Notes: generated from the sequence alone by a model not told the origin. 64,000 bases of DNA from Spirosoma oryzicola (GCF_021233055.1 NZ_CP089538.1:4542501-4606500), one strand, 5' to 3'. Shown: positions 46,007 through 55,427, numbered from the stretch's first letter. Translations and numbers: made by a program.

Positions 46007-47173
46007 ATGGATCTGCTCAATCAACTTACCGCGTCGTTTCGGGACGCGTTTCATTCCGATCCGCTCCTGATCTGTTCCCCTGGCCGTGTTAATCTAATCG
46101 GCGAACACACTGACTATAACGAAGGATTTGTTCTACCAGCGGCTATCGACAAGGCCATTTATCTGGCCGTTGGTCCGCGAAACGACGATGAGCTTCACTT
46201 TATCGCTCACGACTTGAACAAAACATATCGTGGCTCGCTCGCCAACCTGACCCCTACAAAAACGTGGGCTGATTACTTATTGGGCGTAGTCGCGCAGTTC
46301 GTCCTGAATGGGCAACCCATACGCGGATTCAATTGCTTGTTCAGCGGAACGATTCCGATGGGCGCGGGCCTGTCGTCGTCGGCAGCACTGGAAAATGGCG
46401 TTGGCTTTGCCTTGAATGAGCTGTTTGATCTAGGATTAGATCGGCTGACGATGGTAAAGCTGTCTCAACGCGCCGAAAACGAATTTGTTGGTGCGAAGGT
46501 AGGCATCATGGATATGTTTGCCAGTATGATGGGCAAGGCGGATCATGTGATTAAACTGGATTGCCGTTCGCTGGAATACACCTACGCTCCTTTACGAATG
46601 GATGGCATCAGCATTGTTTTGTGCGATTCGCGGGTAAAACATTCGTTGGTTTCTTCGGAATACAATACGCGCCGGGCTGAGTGCGAAGCGGGCGTACGGT
46701 TTCTAAAAACGTTTTATCCGGAAATCAACAGCCTGCGCGATGTGACGATGGATATGCTCGATACGCACCTCAAAAACGCGGAGCCGCTCATTTACCGCCG
46801 GTGTGCTTATGTCGTACAGGAAAATCAGCGCTTGCTGGATGGCGTCGCGGCTTTGGAGGAAAATAACGTTGCCATATTCGGCCAATTGATGTACGGTTCT
46901 CACGAAGGGCTCAGCCAGTGGTACGAAGTGAGTTGTCCCGAACTGGATACGCTGGTCGAAATTGCCCGCGAGCATCCGGGTGTTCTGGGAGCCCGCATGA
47001 TGGGGGGCGGTTTTGGTGGCTGTACAATCAATCTGGTACGTGAAGACGCCCTTGAGGATTTTACGGAACTGATTACCAAACAATATAAAGCCAGAACGGG
47101 TAAAGATACGTACCTTCACGCCTGCAAAATCCAAAATGGTACGAACCTAGTCAGCAAGGCGGTGAGTTATTAA
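46007..47173 (+). CDS. galK: Galactokinase
   Basis: A 388-aa GHMP kinase. The galactokinase signature GRVNLIGEHTDYNEGFVLP lies at about 25-43, the ATP loop is PMGAGLSSSAALE, and the third motif MMGGGFGGCTINLV is near the C-terminus. It phosphorylates galactose to galactose 1-phosphate (Leloir pathway). ATG 46007 is chosen; an in-frame GTG lies five codons upstream. galT and galE are not in the window; aldose epimerase lies about 11 kb away. Confidence 0.94.
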   Translation: MDLLNQLTASFRDAFHSDPLLICSPGRVNLIGEHTDYNEGFVLPAAIDKAIYLAVGPRNDDELHFIAHDLNKTYRGSLANLTPTKTWADYLLGVVAQFVLNGQPIRGFNCLFSGTIPMGAGLSSSAALENGVGFALNELFDLGLDRLTMVKLSQRAENEFVGAKVGIMDMFASMMGKADHVIKLDCRSLEYTYAPLRMDGISIVLCDSRVKHSLVSSEYNTRRAECEAGVRFLKTFYPEINSLRDVTMDMLDTHLKNAEPLIYRRCAYVVQENQRLLDGVAALEENNVAIFGQLMYGSHEGLSQWYEVSCPELDTLVEIAREHPGVLGARMMGGGFGGCTINLVREDALEDFTELITKQYKARTGKDTYLHACKIQNGTNLVSKAVSY

Positions 47174-47254
47174 GGGATCGTGTCTTTTACGTGCATTACC
47201 AAGGAATAGCTTTCGGGCTTACTAGCTTAACGGCCTACTTAATTCTATTTAACT

Positions 47255-47923
47255 ATGAAATTTTTCATTGACACGGCTAATCTGGCCGACATTCGCGAAG
47301 CTCAGGAAATGGGCGTTCTTGATGGCGTTACGACAAACCCATCGTTGATGGCCAAAGAAGGCATCACCGGTAAAGACAACGTAATGCGTCACTATAAACA
47401 AATCTGCGAAATCGTAGAAGGTGATGTAAGCGCAGAGGTTATCTCGATCAAATACGAAGAGATGATCAAAGAAGGCGACGAACTGGCTGAAATCGATGAG
47501 AACATCGTCGTGAAGATTCCAATGACCGGCGACGGCGTCAAAGCAATCAAATATTTCTCGGAAAAAGGTATTCGTACCAACTGTACATTGATTTTTTCGG
47601 CGGGTCAGGCGTTACTAGCGGCTAAAGCAGGTGCTTCGTTCGTATCTCCATTCGTAGGTCGGTTGGATGATATTTCGACCGATGGTATGGAGCTGATCGA
47701 ACAGATCGTTACGATTTTCACAAACTACGGCTTCACCACCGAAGTACTGGCAGCTTCTGTCCGTCACCCAATGCACGTTATCAAATGCGCTGAGATCGGT
47801 GCTGACGTGATGACGGCTCCGTTGAGCGTTATCAAAGCGTTGCTCAACCACCCACTGACCGACAGCGGTCTGGCTAAGTTCCTGGCCGACCACGAAAAGG
47901 CAAACTTACCCGTTAAGAAGTAA
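47255..47923 (+). CDS. Transaldolase/fructose-6-phosphate aldolase family protein
   Basis: A 222-aa small-type transaldolase (TalC/FSA group). Landmarks are [30 protein letters not shown], the Schiff-base Lys in [24 protein letters not shown] and SPFVGRLDD. It transfers a dihydroxyacetone unit in the pentose phosphate pathway or cleaves fructose 6-phosphate; sequence alone does not separate the two. It is followed by a 20-bp perfect inverted repeat. Confidence 0.9.
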   Translation: MKFFIDTANLADIREAQEMGVLDGVTTNPSLMAKEGITGKDNVMRHYKQICEIVEGDVSAEVISIKYEEMIKEGDELAEIDENIVVKIPMTGDGVKAIKYFSEKGIRTNCTLIFSAGQALLAAKAGASFVSPFVGRLDDISTDGMELIEQIVTIFTNYGFTTEVLAASVRHPMHVIKCAEIGADVMTAPLSVIKALLNHPLTDSGLAKFLADHEKANLPVKK

Positions 47924-47930
47924 AAACTAG

Positions 47931-47984
47931 TTGTCAAACCTCACGGGTTCGCTGCTTCGCTGGTGAACCCGTGAGGTTTGACAA
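47931..47984. terminator. 20-bp perfect inverted repeat after the transaldolase gene
   Basis: Arms 47931-47950 (TTGTCAAACCTCACGGGTTC) and 47965-47984 are exact complements with a 14-nt loop. There is no U tract. It probably ends the transaldolase transcript. It lacks the TTTGAGAA octamer of the other long repeats. Confidence 0.7.
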
Positions 47985-47999
47985 TTTATACGTATAGCT

Positions 48000-48680
48000 A
48001 TGTTTTCTTCCGAATCCGTTCTTAGTCTAGACCACGCGGACATCTACCAGGACAACAAACTGATCTTGGGCGATGTGTCGTTTCAGATAAACAAAGGCGA
48101 TTTTGCTTATCTGATTGGACGAACGGGCAGCGGTAAGACATCGTTGTTAAAGACGCTCTACGCCGATTTATGGCTACGAAATGGTAGCGGTTCGGTGGCT
48201 GGCTATTCACTTGACAAACTTAAACCGCGTGACGTGCCTTTCCTGCGTCGCAAAATCGGTATCGTTTTTCAGGATTTTCAGTTGTTTTTTGACCGCTCGG
48301 TCGAAGACAACCTGCGGTTTGTTCTGAAGGCAACGGGCTGGAAAAGCAAAGCAGACATGAACAACCGTATCGCCGAAGTGCTGATGCAGGTTGGTCTGGG
48401 CACGGCTCAGAAAAAGATGCCTCACCAACTGTCGGGTGGCGAACAACAACGGGTTGTTATTGCCCGTGCTATGCTCAATGAGCCACTGGTCCTGATTGCC
48501 GATGAGCCTACGGGTAATTTGGATCCGGCGGTTTCGGATCAGATCATGAAGGTTTTTCAGGCTATCAACAATGCGGGGACGGCCATGCTCATGGCGACTC
48601 ACAACTACGAATTGCTGAATAAGTACCCTGCCCGCGTTCTGCGTTGTCAGGATGGACAGGTAGTAGAACTAAGCGGTTAG
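48000..48680 (+). CDS. FtsE-like ABC transporter ATPase
   Basis: 226 aa. Walker [11 protein letters not shown]-loop FQDFQLF, signature [15 protein letters not shown], Walker B VLIADEP and switch His in MATHNYELL. The length and pattern fit FtsE, the ATPase that with FtsX controls peptidoglycan hydrolases in division. No ftsX-like gene is adjacent, as is common in this phylum, so the assignment is by similarity only. Confidence 0.82.
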   Translation: MFSSESVLSLDHADIYQDNKLILGDVSFQINKGDFAYLIGRTGSGKTSLLKTLYADLWLRNGSGSVAGYSLDKLKPRDVPFLRRKIGIVFQDFQLFFDRSVEDNLRFVLKATGWKSKADMNNRIAEVLMQVGLGTAQKKMPHQLSGGEQQRVVIARAMLNEPLVLIADEPTGNLDPAVSDQIMKVFQAINNAGTAMLMATHNYELLNKYPARVLRCQDGQVVELSG

Positions 48681-48705
48681 TCATCTTCAGATAATTTCTT
48701 GCCAC

Positions 48706-48729
48706 AGCCTCTCATTAGAGGCTTTTTTG
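48706..48729 (+). terminator. Intrinsic terminator after the FtsE-like gene
   Basis: AGCCTCT (48706-48712), loop CATT, AGAGGCT (48717-48723), followed by a T run. Confidence 0.85.
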
Positions 48730-48840
48730 TTGCCTATAAAACTGCCTAGGGATTCTACTAGATTATTGGTTGTTCATTGAAACAGCCATTGAAAATGAGG
48801 CAAAATAACGTTGCTTTGGTGTTTCGATCAATCGATTGCC

Positions 48841-50007
48841 ATGAAACCAGTACGTTTTGTCTTGATTTGTGTTAGTCTGTTAAGTTGCCTGTTATTGCTC
48901 TCCCCTGCTTCGCTCCTGGCGCAAACCCGGCGTAACAAACCGATTGACTCCAAGGCGACGAAAGAAACAGCCGCCTTATACCATAACCTGCGCAAACTGT
49001 CAAGAAAGCACATTCTGTTTGGGCATCAGCACGCTACCGAATACGGTCACGGATGGTCCGGCGACTCCAATCGGTCAGACGTTAAATCGGTAAGTGGTTC
49101 ACATCCCGCCGTTATCGGAGTTGACTTCAGCGGGTTATCGGGACGACCAACCGAAGCGGTTGAGAAAGCAAAAGAATCGCTGCGCAAACAGATCGTTGAT
49201 ACCTACGACCGGGGTGGTGTGACGACCGTTGCCTGGCATTTTTCGAATCCGGCTTCCAAAGGCGGTTTTTACTGGGTTGACTCGCTCTCGGCTCCGGCGG
49301 TAGCGCTCCTCGTTCCCGGCGGCTCCCACCACGAGCAATACAAACAGATTCTGCGCACCATCGGTGAGCTGGCTCATTCTGTAAAAGGAAACGATGGCAA
49401 GCTGGCTCCGATGATTTTTCGACCTTACCACGAACTCGATGGTGGCTGGTTCTGGTGGGGAAAACCGCACTGCAAAAAAGAAGATTTTGTGTCGCTCTGG
49501 CGCTTTACCGTTTCGTACTTACGCGACAGCCTCCAGGTACATAATTTCCTGTACGCTTTTTCGCCCGACTGTCTTTACAAAACAGAAGCCGACTATTTGG
49601 ACCGGTATCCTGGCGACGAGTGGGTCGATATGGTCGGGGTTGACAACTACGCCGATTTTGGCCGAAACGGTCGCTACAACGTCAACGCTGGTATTCAAAA
49701 ACTAAAAATCGTATCAGATTATGCCCGCAAAGCCGGTAAGTTAGCAGCCTTCACCGAAACGGGCCTGGAGTCGATTCCCGATACAACCTGGTGGACCAAT
49801 ACGCTACTGAAAGCGCTCAAAGCCGAGAAAATGCGCTTAGCCTACGTGCTCGTCTGGCGCAACGACGTTCGTAGCCCAACGCATTACTACGCACCCTATC
49901 CCGGTCAGGCCAGTGTTCCCGACTTCCTCCGCTTCTATCAGGACCCTTACACGTGGTTCGAAACGGACTTACCCAATATGTATCGACGCAAGTGGTTGTT
50001 CTTCTAG
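48841..50007 (+). CDS. Glycoside hydrolase family 26 (beta-mannanase-like)
   Basis: A 388-aa exported enzyme. ATG 48841 begins a signal peptide (about 1-24, ending SLLAQ). The GH26 barrel shows HILFGHQHAT, the acid/base Glu in RPYHELDGGWFWW, DMVGVDNYAD and the nucleophile Glu in AAFTETGLES. It probably cleaves beta-1,4-mannan or glucomannan. It is one of two glycan hydrolases in the window, with GH9, but they are about 42 kb apart and not in one operon. No carbohydrate-binding module is evident. Confidence 0.9.
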   Translation: MKPVRFVLICVSLLSCLLLLSPASLLAQTRRNKPIDSKATKETAALYHNLRKLSRKHILFGHQHATEYGHGWSGDSNRSDVKSVSGSHPAVIGVDFSGLSGRPTEAVEKAKESLRKQIVDTYDRGGVTTVAWHFSNPASKGGFYWVDSLSAPAVALLVPGGSHHEQYKQILRTIGELAHSVKGNDGKLAPMIFRPYHELDGGWFWWGKPHCKKEDFVSLWRFTVSYLRDSLQVHNFLYAFSPDCLYKTEADYLDRYPGDEWVDMVGVDNYADFGRNGRYNVNAGIQKLKIVSDYARKAGKLAAFTETGLESIPDTTWWTNTLLKALKAEKMRLAYVLVWRNDVRSPTHYYAPYPGQASVPDFLRFYQDPYTWFETDLPNMYRRKWLFF

Positions 50008-50012
50008 CTAAT

Positions 50013-50048
50013 GTCGTGGGGTCAGGTTTGAGAACCTGACCCCACGAC
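50013..50048. repeat. TTTGAGAA-loop inverted repeat, copy 2
   Basis: GTCGTGGGGTCAGGTT (50013-50028), loop TGAG, then its exact 16-bp complement (50033-50048). It lies 6 bp after the GH26 stop. The core is the same as copies at 7356 and 57591; the outer stem bases differ. Confidence 0.85.
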
Positions 50049-50124
50049 GACAGACGCGTTGAGGGTAATCCATAAGTCCGACTTGTTTTCCGCTTATCCA
50101 AGTTTTGCCCGACACGGTTGAATG

Positions 50125-50150
50125 ATTGCGTATCTTTGTTTTTACGCAAT
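50125..50150 (+). promoter_or_regulatory. Promoter with flanking 8-bp inverted repeat, M61 gene
   Basis: TATCTTTG (50131-50138) is an exact -7 box. ATTGCGTA (50125-50132) and TACGCAAT (50143-50150) form a perfect 8-bp inverted repeat that overlaps the box and straddles the likely start, as an operator would. Leader to the ATG is about 30 bases. Confidence 0.5.
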
Positions 50151-50175
50151 TTTCTACGCATTCAATTTCTAGTAT

Positions 50176-51972
50176 ATGAACAAGTTTGTTTGGGGTGCCC
50201 TGCTAATTTGCTGCACTGTAGCAAACCCGTTATGGGCAGCCGGACCAGCACCGCTTGTCTACGACGTTGACCTGAACGACCGGGCCGATGATCTGTTCAA
50301 AGTAACGCTTCATGTGGACGGACTAAAACCCGAAAACGCTGTTTATCAATTCGCTTCTACGGCTCCTGGTACGTATCAGGTCATGGACATTGGCCGTTTT
50401 GTCCGCTCGTTTAAAGCCTTCGACAAGAAAGGAAAAGAACTGGCAACGCAGCAAGTCTCGGTCAATCAATGGAAGATTCAGCAGCCTGAGCAGGTCCGTC
50501 AGATCAAGTATCAAATTGCTGAAACCTGGGATACCCCGGTCAAGCAGGATGTTATTTACCGCATGTGCGGCACTTCAATCGAGAAAGATCATGCGCTCAT
50601 CAACGGGCAGGGCGTATTCGGCTTTCCGCAGGGTATGCAGGCGAGTCCGCTGGCAGTGAAGATTAGCTACCCGATGGAATGGACCGTTGGAACGGCGCTG
50701 GAAAAAAACAAAGACGGTTACTACCTGGCTGATAGCTACGACCGCGTTGTTGACTCCCCTATTTTGCTCGGTCGCCTGACCCGCGCCGAAACCAATGTAG
50801 CCGGAGCCGCCATCGAGATGTACACCTATTCGAAAACAAACCAGGTTACCTCTGAGCAGTTGCTGAACAGCATGCAGTCGATGCTACAGGCTGCGGGGCA
50901 GTTTCTGAAAAAGCTACCGGTTAAACGATACACCTTTTTGTATCATTTTGAAGACGAAAGCTGGGGTGCCTGGGAGCATTCGTACAGTTCGGAGTACATT
51001 TTTAAAGAAGTTCCTTTCTCTCCGGCACTGGCGCAAACCGCTACATCCATTGCAGCTCACGAGTTTTTCCACGTGGTCACTCCGTTGAACATACACAGTG
51101 AACTTATCCAGCAATTCAATTTCATCACCCCTACTCCATCGGCGCATTTATGGCTGTACGAAGGTGTCACCGAATGGGCCAATGGCGCGATGCGGCTACG
51201 GGGTGGCTTGACCACTTTGGAGGATTACTGTACTGAACTGAGCCAGAAAGTAAAAATCGATCAGCAACTCGACACGACCTATAGCCTGCTCAAACTTGCC
51301 CTGACGTGCTACACCCCCGAAGGTCAGCGGCAGTATGGTAACATTTACAACCGGGGCGCTTTGGTTGCTGGCCTGCTCGACATCCGGCTGCTCGAACTAT
51401 CGGGCGGGAAGCGTGGTCTGCGGGAAGTAATCAATGAACTGACTACCACGTACGGTCCTAACCGCCCCTTCTCCGAAAAAGATTTCTTTGCCATTTTCAC
51501 GCAGAAGACCTATCCGGAAATCGGCGACTTCTTTGATCGCTACGTCAAGAATGCAGAGCACCTGCCACTCCAGGAGTATTTTGACAAGATCGGTATCCTG
51601 TACAAGCCAGCCATTGCGACCGGGAAGAAACTGCCTTCGTTGGGGATGCGGATCGGTCCGGTTAGCGACACTCTCCGCCTGCGGCAAGTAAGCGAGCCGC
51701 TGCGCCAAGCTGGGATTCAGGAGAATGACGAATTGATTAGCTTCGATCAACAGCCGGTCAATCCATCGTCGTTGCCTACGCTTCGGGAGAAGATTCGTAG
51801 CCTCAAAGCGGGCGATAGCTATACCGTAACTGTTCGTCGTAACGGCCAGCCATTAACGGTCAATGCAGCCATGCTGGAGATCGACGAAGTAAATCGCTAC
51901 GTGTTCGAGCCAAACCAACAGGCGACATCGCAGCAACTTCAGCTACGTGAACGCTGGCAGAAGAATTTGTAG
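50176..51972 (+). CDS. M61-family metallopeptidase with PDZ domain
   Basis: 598 aa. Signal peptide of about 21 residues (ending LWAAG). The N-terminal beta domain precedes a thermolysin-like domain with the zinc motif HEFFHVVTP (HExxH) and the downstream Glu in LYEGVTEW. The C-terminal PDZ is about 490-580 (LRQAGIQENDELISFDQQPV). M61 members are periplasmic glycyl aminopeptidases. It ends before a cluster of two repeats facing porX. Confidence 0.92.
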   Translation: MNKFVWGALLICCTVANPLWAAGPAPLVYDVDLNDRADDLFKVTLHVDGLKPENAVYQFASTAPGTYQVMDIGRFVRSFKAFDKKGKELATQQVSVNQWKIQQPEQVRQIKYQIAETWDTPVKQDVIYRMCGTSIEKDHALINGQGVFGFPQGMQASPLAVKISYPMEWTVGTALEKNKDGYYLADSYDRVVDSPILLGRLTRAETNVAGAAIEMYTYSKTNQVTSEQLLNSMQSMLQAAGQFLKKLPVKRYTFLYHFEDESWGAWEHSYSSEYIFKEVPFSPALAQTATSIAAHEFFHVVTPLNIHSELIQQFNFITPTPSAHLWLYEGVTEWANGAMRLRGGLTTLEDYCTELSQKVKIDQQLDTTYSLLKLALTCYTPEGQRQYGNIYNRGALVAGLLDIRLLELSGGKRGLREVINELTTTYGPNRPFSEKDFFAIFTQKTYPEIGDFFDRYVKNAEHLPLQEYFDKIGILYKPAIATGKKLPSLGMRIGPVSDTLRLRQVSEPLRQAGIQENDELISFDQQPVNPSSLPTLREKIRSLKAGDSYTVTVRRNGQPLTVNAAMLEIDEVNRYVFEPNQQATSQQLQLRERWQKNL

Positions 51973-51986
51973 ATGCCATCTTTTTT

Positions 51987-52032
51987 GTGTTGTTGGCGGG
52001 GCCGCCCGTGCGGTTTGAGAACCCGACAGCAC
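51987..52032. repeat. 46-bp composite repeat, copy B
   Basis: Runs from GTGTTGTTGG to CCGACAGCAC. Same layout as copy A at 44949, but the inner loop reads TTTGAGAA instead of TTCTCAAA, i.e. it is inverted relative to the rest of the element. It lies 14 bp after the M61 stop and directly next to the 32-bp palindrome at 52042. Confidence 0.8.
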
Positions 52033-52041
52033 CTGGGATAC

Positions 52042-52109
52042 TAAGAAATTGGGGTCGTTAGTGGTGTCAGGTTCTCAAACCTGACACCACTAACGACCCC
52101 AATTTCTTA
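52042..52109. repeat. TTTGAGAA-family inverted repeat, 32-bp perfect stem
   Basis: Arms 52042-52073 and 52078-52109 are exact 32-bp complements around the loop CTCA. The core GTCAGGTT/CTCA/AACCTGAC is shared with other copies, with the loop in the opposite sense; the outer 23 bases are unique. It lies between the convergent M61 and porX genes, ending 9 bp before the porX stop. Confidence 0.9.
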
Positions 52110-52118
52110 TACTCTACC

Positions 52119-53687
52119 TTATCGTTTAGCCGTCAGATAGGCGAATGGAATAATCATTTCTTCCAGTGAGACACCACCGTGCTGGAATGTATTCCGATAG
52201 TGATTCACGTAGTAGTTGTAGTTGTTCGGATACGCGAAAAAGTAATCTTCCAGCGTAAACACGTATGCCGTTGATACGTGGGGCTTAGGCAGGAACAGAC
52301 GCTCTGGTTTACGACCGACAAACAAGTGGTTATCATCGAAGCCCAGGTTCTTGCCTTGCTTATAACGCAGGTTTGTGTTCGTCTCCCGGTAGCCAACGAT
52401 TTTGGCCGGTTTCTGTACCCGAATCATTCCGTGGTCGGTTGTAACAACGAGCCGTCCACCTTTGGCGGCAATTTTTTGTACGAACTCCAGCAGTGGCGAA
52501 TGCAAAAACCACGACCGCGTAATGGAACGATAAGCCGACTCGTCCGGAGCCAGTTCCTTAATCATCGCCATGTCGGTACGGGCGTGGGATAGCATATCCA
52601 CAAAGTTGTACACAATCACGTTCAGATGATTTTGTAGTAAGTTGTTAAAGTTGTCGACCAACGATTTGCCCTGACCAACGTTTAGAATTTTGTGGTAGGA
52701 CGTTTTTACGTTCAGGCGACTTTGCTCAATCTGACGGCGTAAAAATTCGTCTTCGTGGTTGTTTAACCCTTCGTCTTCACTGTCGTCATTAACCCACAGA
52801 TCCGGATGCTTGCGCTCCATTTCGCTCGGCATCATTCCCGAAAAAATAGCGTTCCGGGCAAAGCCTGTCGTCGTGGGCAGAATTGAGTAATAGGACGATT
52901 CTTCTTCGACCGTAAAGTACTCAGCCAATAGCGGTTCAATAACTTTCCACTGGTCGTACCGCAGGTTATCGATCAGGATAAAAAACAGCGGCCCCGAGTT
53001 ATTGAATTGATCCAGCAAGGGAAACACTTTTTTGCGCATCAGCTGGTGCGACATAACTGGACTGTCTGCCTTAGGATCGTTGAGCCAGTCCTCGTAGTTG
53101 TCCATGACGAACTTACAGAAGGTCGAGTTAGCCTCACTTTTCTGCATGTTCATTACTTCACTCATGCTTCTATCCTGCGACCCATCCAGTTCCAGCTCCC
53201 AGTAAATAAGCTTTTTATAAACATCAGCCCATTCGTTGAAATCCATGCGGTCGTTGTACTGCATAGAAATATTTCGGAAATCCTGCTGGTAGCCGATGTT
53301 GGTACGTTCCGTCACCAGACGCTTGTTGTCCAGAATTTTTTTGACCGAAAGCAGAATTTGGTTCGGGTTGAGTGGCTTGATGAGGTAGTCGGCAATCTTG
53401 GAGCCAATCGCTTCTTCCATGATATGCTCTTCCTCGCTTTTGGTGATCATCACAACCGGCAGGTTTGGCCGCATCTGTTTGATCTGCGCAAGCGTTTCGA
53501 GGCCGGTCATACCAGGCATCATTTCATCTAAGAACACGACATCGTAATTGCTCTGCTCTACCTCTTCCAGTGCATCGGCCCCGCTGTTTACGGGTGTCAC
53601 ATCATAGCCTTTATTTTTCAGAAACAGGATGTGCGGCTTGAGCATGTCAATCTCATCGTCGGCCCATAGTATCGAATAATTTTGCAT
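52119..53687 (-). CDS. porX: PorX, response regulator/phosphatase of type IX secretion
   Basis: 522 aa. An N-terminal receiver (ILWADDEID; Asp in VVFLDEMMPGMTGLE; Lys in DYLIKPLN) is joined by a helical linker to a PglZ/alkaline-phosphatase-fold domain (about 205-520) with FILIDNLRYDQW, STTTGFARNA-like TTTGFARNAIFSG and VTTDHGMIR. This layout is specific to PorX, which with PorY controls type IX secretion and hydrolyses cyclic oligonucleotides in studied species. ATG 53687 is chosen over an upstream start because the receiver begins at once. porY is not in the window. Confidence 0.94.
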   Translation of the reverse strand: MQNYSILWADDEIDMLKPHILFLKNKGYDVTPVNSGADALEEVEQSNYDVVFLDEMMPGMTGLETLAQIKQMRPNLPVVMITKSEEEHIMEEAIGSKIADYLIKPLNPNQILLSVKKILDNKRLVTERTNIGYQQDFRNISMQYNDRMDFNEWADVYKKLIYWELELDGSQDRSMSEVMNMQKSEANSTFCKFVMDNYEDWLNDPKADSPVMSHQLMRKKVFPLLDQFNNSGPLFFILIDNLRYDQWKVIEPLLAEYFTVEEESSYYSILPTTTGFARNAIFSGMMPSEMERKHPDLWVNDDSEDEGLNNHEDEFLRRQIEQSRLNVKTSYHKILNVGQGKSLVDNFNNLLQNHLNVIVYNFVDMLSHARTDMAMIKELAPDESAYRSITRSWFLHSPLLEFVQKIAAKGGRLVVTTDHGMIRVQKPAKIVGYRETNTNLRYKQGKNLGFDDNHLFVGRKPERLFLPKPHVSTAYVFTLEDYFFAYPNNYNYYVNHYRNTFQHGGVSLEEMIIPFAYLTAKR

Positions 53688-53797
53688 GCAGTCTGGCTTT
53701 TCAATGGTTAATAAATTCGTCGGAAAACACTTATAATACATTCCATTTAAGGCAGTTCATGTTCGATTCAGAACCGGTCGAATGCCCTAAAACAAGG

Positions 53798-53805
53798 CAA
53801 ATGTA
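53798..53805 (-). promoter_or_regulatory. -7 box upstream of porX
   Basis: TACATTTG reading leftward is an exact TAnnTTTG match about 110 bp before the porX start, implying a leader of about 100 nt. No clear -33 element was found. The rest of the 341-bp gap (53688-54028) is AT-rich and holds the promoter of the LysM gene, without an evident box. Confidence 0.45.
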
Positions 53806-54028
53806 TTGAGTAGAAGGTCACCCTCTTCTAAACATCAAACGCCCGCTTGTGTTTGGACGGTTCATAATTAAGGTTTTTTAACAAACCGCACAGGCGTTTT
53901 ACTACCGATAAATCACCCGTAACCAGGCGATCCGACGAGGATGATAAAAGTTGGCTAACTTTTTACGCTATTTTTACGGCAATCTCTATATATTGAATTC
54001 CCTATCGGATTTTGGTTAGTTCTAACCC

Positions 54029-55144
54029 ATGAAAAAATTAGTAGTTCTCACTGTGCTACCGCTGCTGGTAAGTAGTCTGGCAAGCGCCTATACCGTGGCC
54101 GATTCAGTGGGTGTTGAGAAAAAAGACGGTAAACGGTTTATTCTGCACCGCGTCGATCAGGGGCAAACCTTGTACGCTATTGCTCGGCGCTATTCCAGTT
54201 CGGTGAGTGCGATTAAATCGGCAAATCCTAATATAGGTAATGCCGTTCGATTCGCTCAAGTGGTTCGGATTCCAATTGCTGATGGCGCGCTTAGCCGGAA
54301 AGAAGCGAAAGCTATCGACAAGGCCATTCGAAAGGAAGAGAAAGAAAAGGATAAGGAAGCCAAAAACGATACGGGTACTTCGACGAAAACGGCGGAGCGG
54401 CAGAACAAAGAAGCCCGTAAAAGCAGCGATCCAGCCAAAGCAGGTATTCACGTAGTAGAATCTGGCCAGACGTTATACAGCCTGGCGGTTCGTTATGGCG
54501 TGTCGCAGGCCGATCTTCGCAAATGGAATAACCTACCCGGCAACAACGTCCTGATCGGACAGGCACTAATCGTTACGGAGAAAGCTTACCAGGCCCGCAC
54601 ACCTTCTACCCCCGTTGCGACTGCGCCCGTAAAAGTGCCAACGCCAGCTAATGCCGATACACCCGCTCGTACCGTACCCAAAGTAGAGCGTCCGGCTCCG
54701 CGAAAAAGTGAGTCGACAGCAAAAGTAGAAACGCCCAAGCCCGAAAATACGACTGCGCCTAAAACCGAGAATCAGCCCAGTTCGCCTACTTCATCGTCAG
54801 CAACGGAGAAATCGGAGGAAGTTGAAATAGAAACGCCCAGACCGGGCAACGACGCGCCAATGCCAACGCGTGGCCGACGGATTGCCACGAGTGGCGTTGC
54901 CGAAATGATCGACGGCGATGGTTCGGGTAAGTATCTGGCGCTGCACCGCACCGCCCCCATTGGTACGCTGGTTCAGGTACGCAACGAATTCAACAACCAA
55001 AGTTTGTGGGTGAAGGTGATTGGCCGGCTTCCCGACACGGGCGTCAATGACAAGATCCTGGTAAAACTGTCAACGCAGGCATTCGCGAAACTTTCCCCGC
55101 AAGACCGGCGTTTTCGGGCAGAGGTCAGTTACATTGCTCCTTAA
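54029..55144 (+). CDS. LysM protein with RlpA-like C-terminal domain
   Basis: 371 aa, signal peptide about 1-20 (ending SLASA). LysM 1 lies at about 33-78 (VDQGQTLYAIARRYSSSV) and LysM 2 at about 140-185 (VESGQTLYSLAVRYGVSQ), each about 45 residues, separated by a Lys/Glu-rich linker. A Thr/Pro/Lys-rich stretch (about 190-285) leads to a double-psi beta-barrel-like end (LALHRTAPIGTLVQVRN, VKVIGRLPDTGVNDKILVKL) similar to RlpA. It probably binds peptidoglycan in the periplasm. The catalytic Asp typical of RlpA was not confirmed. Confidence 0.85.
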   Translation: MKKLVVLTVLPLLVSSLASAYTVADSVGVEKKDGKRFILHRVDQGQTLYAIARRYSSSVSAIKSANPNIGNAVRFAQVVRIPIADGALSRKEAKAIDKAIRKEEKEKDKEAKNDTGTSTKTAERQNKEARKSSDPAKAGIHVVESGQTLYSLAVRYGVSQADLRKWNNLPGNNVLIGQALIVTEKAYQARTPSTPVATAPVKVPTPANADTPARTVPKVERPAPRKSESTAKVETPKPENTTAPKTENQPSSPTSSSATEKSEEVEIETPRPGNDAPMPTRGRRIATSGVAEMIDGDGSGKYLALHRTAPIGTLVQVRNEFNNQSLWVKVIGRLPDTGVNDKILVKLSTQAFAKLSPQDRRFRAEVSYIAP

Positions 55145-55214
55145 ACAGTTTTCGGCGGTAACCTAGTCAACGCATTGCGCATCGATTTCTGCTGAAAACG
55201 GACAACCTAAACGT

Positions 55215-55427
55215 ATGGAAACGAAAGAAGAACGCATTGCCCGGCGAAATCGAGAACGGGATAAGAAAATGAAATCCTCACCGGGTTACGTTACGTTCAG
55301 CATCATGTTTACGCTGGCTTATCCATTTATTGCGGTATTCACCTTCGTCATGTCAACGCTGTTGGCTATTTTTTCGAGCGTGTCCCGGGTAATGGCCTGG
55401 GCCGTCAGTGGAGGAAAATCACATTGA
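55215..55427 (+). CDS. Small membrane protein
   Basis: 70 aa: a strongly charged N-terminus (ETKEERIARRNRERDKK) and one long hydrophobic stretch (about 26-60). No known family. Its stop overlaps the start of the next gene by 4 bp (TTGA), which supports that it is translated. Confidence 0.65.
   Translation: METKEERIARRNRERDKKMKSSPGYVTFSIMFTLAYPFIAVFTFVMSTLLAIFSSVSRVMAWAVSGGKSH

Noticed and set aside
52119..53687. PglZ domain as a sign of a BREX or other phage-defence system
   Set aside because: The N-terminal receiver and overall layout are those of PorX; no brx or pgl genes are nearby.
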